From contig NC_052104.1 in NCBI RefSeq assembly GCF_012273895.1, positions 806,001-870,000 on the forward strand: DNA of 64,000 nt, in the 5' to 3' direction. This DNA comes from Zerene cesonia (taxonomy: Eukaryota > Arthropoda > Insecta > Lepidoptera > Pieridae). The notes under the pieces are model-generated. The model worked only from the letters and a program-made list of their open reading frames with translations. It made no database searches and was not told the origin of the DNA. The translations under genes and the position numbers were made by a program. Below are positions 59,156 through 64,000 of the stretch, piece after piece; within the stretch, counting starts at the first letter, position 1, and every line of letters begins with the position of its first letter.

Positions 59156-59659
59156 AACACAATTTAAAAAATGCGTTTTATTTTAATAATTTAATACAAC
59201 ATCTCTAGACTAACGGCAAAACAGAATTATAATGCCTATTAGTATGGATGTCATATCATGACACACGAAATAGAGGTCTAAGACAACCAAATGACCCTTA
59301 TTTTGCAAACTACGTAACTAGACCCTAATATTTTATCTAAAGTAGCATCGACTTTAGCAAAGTTGCAGAAAAATTGCCTCCATATTTTTCTGCCGTCGTT
59401 TATTTGTAAAATATCACTAAAGCGTGACATCCTAATTTATACTAGTTATTTTGAACTGTCACTCTTCGTAGATTTCTAGAACTCGGTGGAACTTACGAGA
59501 TTATCCTGAATTTTATAAGTTTCATACAGATTAATCTCCTTCATTACTACATCCTTATATTTAATTAATCATTTTGTTGTTGAATCAATTTTTATTTTAT
59601 TAAAAACTTAGCTATATAATCCTTATGATGTATATACAAGAGCTATTGAAATATGTGCT

Positions 59660-59842
59660 TAGCTTTGAATCTGAATGTCACCTCTGTCCTTACGAATGCT
59701 TAAATCTTTAGAACTACGCATGGGATTTTGATGGCTTTTTTTGATGAAATGATTCTAGAGGAAGGTTTATATGTAAACCTAATAACATATTTTAAACTGC
59801 CCCGAATGAAAGACGTGCGAAGCTACAAGCAAAGGCTAGTAA
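59660..59842 (+). mobile_element. Helitron-like element (GCAAAGGCTAG end)
   Basis: TTACGAATGCTTAAATCTTT, AACTACGCATGGGATTTTGA, GAGGAAGGTTTATATGTAAA and GCAAAGGCTAGTAATA. Confidence 0.55.
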
Positions 59843-60237
59843 TATTATAAGATGGAGAGAACATGACGACTGGCTAACTACCACGAATAATCACCTATAT
59901 AAGAGTCAGAAAGAAATCGCAGATCGTATATCGCGCGTAATTTCGTGGAGAATATGCAATTGAATCCACGGGATTGCTACTAAACGACAATTGTTAGTGA
60001 AATGTACTCAAAATTGTACTTCAGCAATATATCCACTTTACTCAAGATACAACTCAGACTGAGAACCAGCATAAAAGCTAGCGAATCATTATAAAAGAAC
60101 ACGAGCCGCTTCGGGAAAATGCATCTATTTTAAACTCGGTATGAAACCAAGCTGTTGAATATAAGATACGTAAATTTGCTGTCTCTGCAATGCTATATTT
60201 TTGAATGAAAAATATTTTACAAAAAATTAACGTCTCT

Positions 60238-60335
60238 GTTACGGTTCCGTACCTAACCTAAGATTACCTAAACGGGAGACCCTATTACTAAGACTTCGCT
60301 ATCTGTATGTCTGTCCGTCTGTCAACAATCTAATG
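60238..60335 (+). repeat. Interspersed repeat fragment (ACGGTTCCGTACC family)
   Basis: GTTACGGTTCCGTACCTAAC, CCCTATTACTAAGACTTCGC and a GTCTGTCCGTCTGTC run. A shorter relative is at 63350-63410. Confidence 0.5.
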
Positions 60336-60966
60336 AATCAGGACAGTTCGACAGCTGAAAATTTTAAGAGACGATGTATTTCTGTTCCGCTATAACATGA
60401 TTAAAAAACCGAGGTTAAGCAACGTTTGGTGCGTTCGTATTTAGATGGGTGACAATTTTTTTATAGTTACAGTTTAGCTTAATCGCCTAGAACTCTTAGT
60501 ATAGTAAATCTGACTCACACTTGACCGAATATATTCAATTTAATAAAAAATTAATTTATTTATTCATATTAATTTTAATTTAAATAGTCTTTTCTAGATT
60601 ATAGATAAAACAGTTAGAGCAAAGTTTGTTAAAGTATGACACGGGGCTACTAAATTATTAGGATTGATTTCTCGTGCCAAAACTATATTTTGAATGAATT
60701 CTGTCTTTAGAAACACGTAAACATTAAATGATAATGAAGCTAAAAGTCTAGCAAATAAAAAAATATACTTTTACATAGTACATATTGGGTATAAATTTAT
60801 GTTTTAATCAAAGCATTACCCATTTCGGAAATTAAATTTTACAGAACTCAACTCGTCTCTAGCAACCTAAATTTAAATATTTCCCAGCTTAGTTTTTCAC
60901 GGCGCGGTTTTTGAGAGATAATTTTTGAAATTAAAGACGGATTAAAACGCATTTCAGAAATAATCT

Positions 60967-61130
60967 ACGCTAATATTATAAGAGGAAACTTATGTATGTT
61001 TGTAACGTTTTCACGCAAAATCCAATGGACCGATTTCAAAATTTCTTTCACCATTAGAAAACTGCAACTTCACTGACTGACATAAGCTATATATTATATA
61101 CCACGGTCGAAACTGAGACGAACAGCCAAT
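60967..61130 (+). mobile_element. Helitron-like element, uninterrupted relative of 20792-21153
   Basis: CTACGCTAATATTATAAGAG, GGAAACTTATGTATG, ACGTTTTCACGCAAAATCC, CACCATTAGAAAACTGCAAC. The CTAGT end is degraded to AGCCAATT. Confidence 0.6.
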
Positions 61131-61318
61131 TATCTATAATATAATAAATGTATAGTATTTTCTTGTGTTTGATTTCACGCGAGTATAATACATTTAGGAC
61201 TACTGGGAAAGCCTTTTTAACGGATTTTAAACGCGATTTATTCACGGATTCGTCGTCTTTTCATTATTCAATTCGACATTATGGTTGATACCTCATTTTA
61301 CTTCAGTATCACTTCTAT

Positions 61319-61488
61319 AAAACAAAGTCGATTTCTCTGTGCCTATTTCCCTTTGTATGCTTAAACCTTTAAAACTACGCAACGGATTTTGATTTTTTTT
61401 AATAGATAGAGTGATTCAAGAGGAAAGTTATAATAATATCTATAAAACTTCACCGAATTTATCGCGTCCGAAGCCGCGGGCAAAAGCT
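61319..61488 (+). mobile_element. Helitron-like element (GCCGCGGGCAAAAGCT end)
   Basis: ATAAAACAAAGTCGATTTCT, AACTACGCAACGGATTTTGA, GAGTGATTCAAGAGGAAAG, GAAGCCGCGGGCAAAAGC. Confidence 0.6.
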
Positions 61489-62294
61489 TTTAAAAATATG
61501 ATGTGAAATGTTGAAAAACGTAGGTATTAGAGGTTTGGTCTTAGCAGAATTTGTATTTCTAGAATGTTCTTAATTAATTAACAGTGAAGTGCACGAATTA
61601 AACGTAATGAATTCAAATATAAAATCAACTGTACCTCCATGGCCATAGAAAATAATTTAAACAACGTAAAGAGGGTTTTAAGACCTTTATTTTCAAGACC
61701 GAATGCTGTTTGTTAATTATGTGAATAATTGAATTTAATGTTTCACTAACAATTTCATTTGATAAAATTTTTGTTATATTTGGTTTATTAAAAGTGTAGT
61801 TTACTAAAGATTTTAATACATTATAGTATATTGTATTATTTTCCATCCTTCGAGAATTATAATTAGACTTACTTATTGATGAAATTGAGAGCCGAGAGAG
61901 AACATGAGAGCCAATTAGTAAATAGTTGTATTATTTATAAAATCCACCGTTGAAGCCAAGAACTAAACAAAAATGCATTGTGCATACAATCCATAATAAA
62001 AAAATAACGATTTTATTCTATATATACATACTATATAGATATTTGAGTTAATAACTTTTTGTAATTATGACCAGACTATGTAATGTTTAATCAATATATT
62101 CTCCAAATAACAATTAATACAATTCTTATTCTATTTGATAAAAAAAATGCCCACAGAAGAATTATATTACATCTTCTATTAAGAAACACTCAGATATCTA
62201 TAACGTTGCTTATAGAAACACCGTTATCAAAAAGCGGAAGAATGCTCTTTATAATCCTAGACATAAAAGTAATCTCAAAAGAATCTACACTCAC

Positions 62295-62373
62295 CATAAA
62301 TCATAGTGACGAAAAGCATAACCGCATTCAAAAAATACGTATGCCACTTAATTTTCTTCAGATCAGCCATCAT
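62295..62373 (-). CDS. Candidate leader (signal-peptide) exon of the beat-like gene
   Basis: Minus-strand reading opens with two ATG codons (MMADLKK...) just after an in-frame TAG at 62382-62380. The second ATG has A at -3 and G at +4. It encodes 26 residues: a lysine-rich start, then a hydrophobic run (YFLNAVMLFVTMIYG) typical of a signal peptide. The exon stops at a strong donor, G|GTGAGT, in phase 1 (79 bp = 26 codons + 1 base). This is the phase needed by both Ig1 exons at 25521 and 15963, each of which begins with two bases of a split codon. Joining would give a secreted N-terminus a few residues before the Ig fold. Inference: it is the first coding exon of the beat-like gene, about 36.8 kb upstream of the nearest Ig exon. 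It could instead start an unrelated secreted protein. The overlapping plus-strand reading is a shadow. Confidence 0.5.
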
Positions 62374-63420
62374 TAATATCTACTAATTAACAACCACTAT
62401 ATTATATTTAATTTCACTAACGTCTTCTTTTCATCATAGCACTGCTTAAACCTTTAATTAGTCCGACAAAAACCATGTCACAATTTACTCCGACTGTCAC
62501 ATTTAACCGTCAGATTAAATGAGGAACAAATTTAAAAATGACATGACATAAATGGTATATTTTTAAACCGGCATTACACGTTAATCGTGACTAGTTTATA
62601 GTAACCGCGTGTGAGGATTACCCTCATAGCGCCAGAACTAACTTGAAATATATTTTGTTTCCACTAATAAATTCATTTAATCCATTCATTTTAAAGTTTC
62701 CGCGTTGCACTTCATTACTGATAATTTTGCGAGCGGCTCACTTATCACTTACATCCTTCACAGATAAAATCTTGCGGGATTTACGTTTATTGCTCGTGGA
62801 TCGTACGTAGAACAATTTTTCCCGTCTGGCGCTACACGTCCTCGCCGATGGGACGATTCCATCGCACTGACTTACATAAGGGATCAGTCCTATGCCAGCA
62901 GTCTGGGATGTTGGATAGAGATGGCTGATAATTTTCAAACCGTTGAAAAGGGATGGAAGGAATTTTCGCATTCAACTGTGGTCCGTTAAAACGTACTGTG
63001 AAAATCTTGTGAAGAAGCAATTAAAATGTATATTAAGCTATATATACTTTGGTCAGCATGCATTCGTACGTGACTAGTTGAGTCTCTTTTATTTTTCGAT
63101 GTATCTACGAGTCTCTGATACAATTCTGTGCAAAGAAGGAACTTAAAGAAAACTTATTTCGTATTGGTTTATGGTAATTCCTTAGAAAGGCTTAGAATAG
63201 CGATATCATTAATCGGGAGTTAGAGCCTTAATCGTAATATTGTTATGAAGTCTCGAGTATTGATATAATATTATATTGTTTAAAATGTTTTTTGGGTTTG
63301 ATACGAAAAGATAAAATATGTCACAACGGACAGGGAATATCAATTTGGTTTGGCTCTATTACTAAGATTTCGCTGTCCGTCTGTGTGTCAGACAGACATG
63401 TCTGTTCCTCTATCACCAAG
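62374..63420 (-). other. 5' flank of the candidate leader exon
   Basis: Presumed 5' UTR and promoter side if the leader exon is real. 62570-63010 is GC-richer than the surroundings and non-repetitive as far as I can see; minus-strand frames there (62738-62971, 62832-63020) overlap each other and resemble no known protein. No clear TATA or initiator called. Confidence 0.3.
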
Positions 63421-63423
63421 CCT

Positions 63424-63582
63424 TTCGTTTGTTGCTCTTTCACGCAAAAACTACTGAACCGATTGCAAGGAAATTTGGTACGTAGATAGCTGAACAACTG
63501 GATAACATATAGGCAACTTTTTATCCCGATATTCCTACGGGATACGGATTTGCGCGGGTGAAACCGCGGGGCGCAGCTAGTA
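63424..63582 (+). mobile_element. Helitron-like element, 5' truncated
   Basis: GTTGCTCTTTCACGCAAAAA, AACCGATTGCAAGGAAATTT, CCCGATATTCCTACGGGATA and AACCGCGGGGCGCAGCTAGT. It is preceded by a piece of the ACGGTTCCGTACC repeat with GTCTGT units. Confidence 0.65.
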
Positions 63583-64000
63583 ACTATATATATGGTAGTT
63601 TGGACGTGACTCTACTTTGCTTATCGAAGATTTAAAAATGTATTAAGTCATGGTATTTTTAATAAATTAAAAAATCAAAGTTTAACGGTCGCTCGTAATT
63701 TTCAGGACATAAGATCAAAGGAAAGTTCCCCTGTATTTTCTATAGTATTTGAGAGTTATTTTCTCACTGGACATTACCTGGAATTAATCGAGTTAAAATC
63801 TTCGGGAAATAAAATCTTTGTGACGTAAAAATAGCGGCAATTGCCATGGATTTTGAATTCCACATAACAAACCTCTGCATTTCTTGTCACGTATTCAAAT
63901 GAAGCTTCTGATTTTTATTAACATAGATCGCAGGTTCGATCCCCATACCTACAGGAGTAACATGCGATACTGTTATGAACATTATTAATATATTATCTAT

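Larger units (their letters stand above)
36553..62294 (-). other. Remainder of the long 5' intron (or intergenic)
   Basis: About 26 kb of AT-rich DNA between the second gap and the leader exon. Besides the repeats listed separately, the only notable block is a GC-richer patch at 43190-43570. Long quiet stretches (36553-38500, 39000-40500, 42000-43190, 43600-44860, 53060-54730, 54860-56320, 56640-57590) show nothing I can support. Confidence 0.5.

Noticed and set aside
62083..62376. 97-codon plus-strand frame over the candidate leader exon
   Set aside because: AT-biased composition and no recognisable domain; the minus-strand leader with its donor site explains the region better.

Overview
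This is AT-rich eukaryotic DNA, almost certainly from a moth or butterfly (Lepidoptera). The evidence is dense lepidopteran interspersed repeats (Helitron-like elements ending in CTAGT, tRNA-headed SINEs, LINE tails, a hAT-type miniature element) and spliced, intron-rich coding sequence. No bacterial, viral or CRISPR content is visible. Two runs of exactly 1000 N (18683-19682 and 35553-36552) are scaffold gaps, probably of nominal size.

The only coding content I can support is one minus-strand locus of the beaten-path (beat) family: secreted or membrane-attached two-Ig-domain neuronal proteins that act as partners of Sidestep receptors in axon guidance. Read 5'->3' on the minus strand the pieces are: a candidate signal-peptide exon (62295-62373); Ig1 cassette B (25313-25521 plus 24433-24568); Ig1 cassette A (15755-15963 plus 9410-9545); Ig2 first half (8704-8837); Ig2 second half (2138-2339). 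A weak candidate terminal exon lies at 1619-1692. All junction phases fit: leader ends phase 1, each cassette enters and leaves in phase 1, Ig2a ends phase 0 and Ig2b ends phase 1. If it is one gene, it spans at least 60 kb.

The notable point is that the first Ig domain is present twice, as two exon pairs of identical size (209 + 136 bp) and identical phase, while I find only one Ig2 exon pair and one leader. The sequence allows three readings: (i) two tandem beat paralogues, with cassette B's Ig2 exons lost in the 18.7 kb gap and cassette A's leader unseen; (ii) one gene with alternative Ig1 cassettes on a shared Ig2; (iii) one three-Ig protein. Transcript data would decide.

The remaining DNA is intronic or intergenic and repeat-rich. 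Several insertions can be proven by target-site duplications: SINEs at 10032-10240 and 28304-28606, a retroposed fragment at 48026-48210 and a hAT-like miniature element at 30832-30999. There is also a Helitron-like element nested in another (20792-21153), a 140-bp tandem repeat at a gap edge, a 32-bp perfect palindrome and an intronic hairpin.
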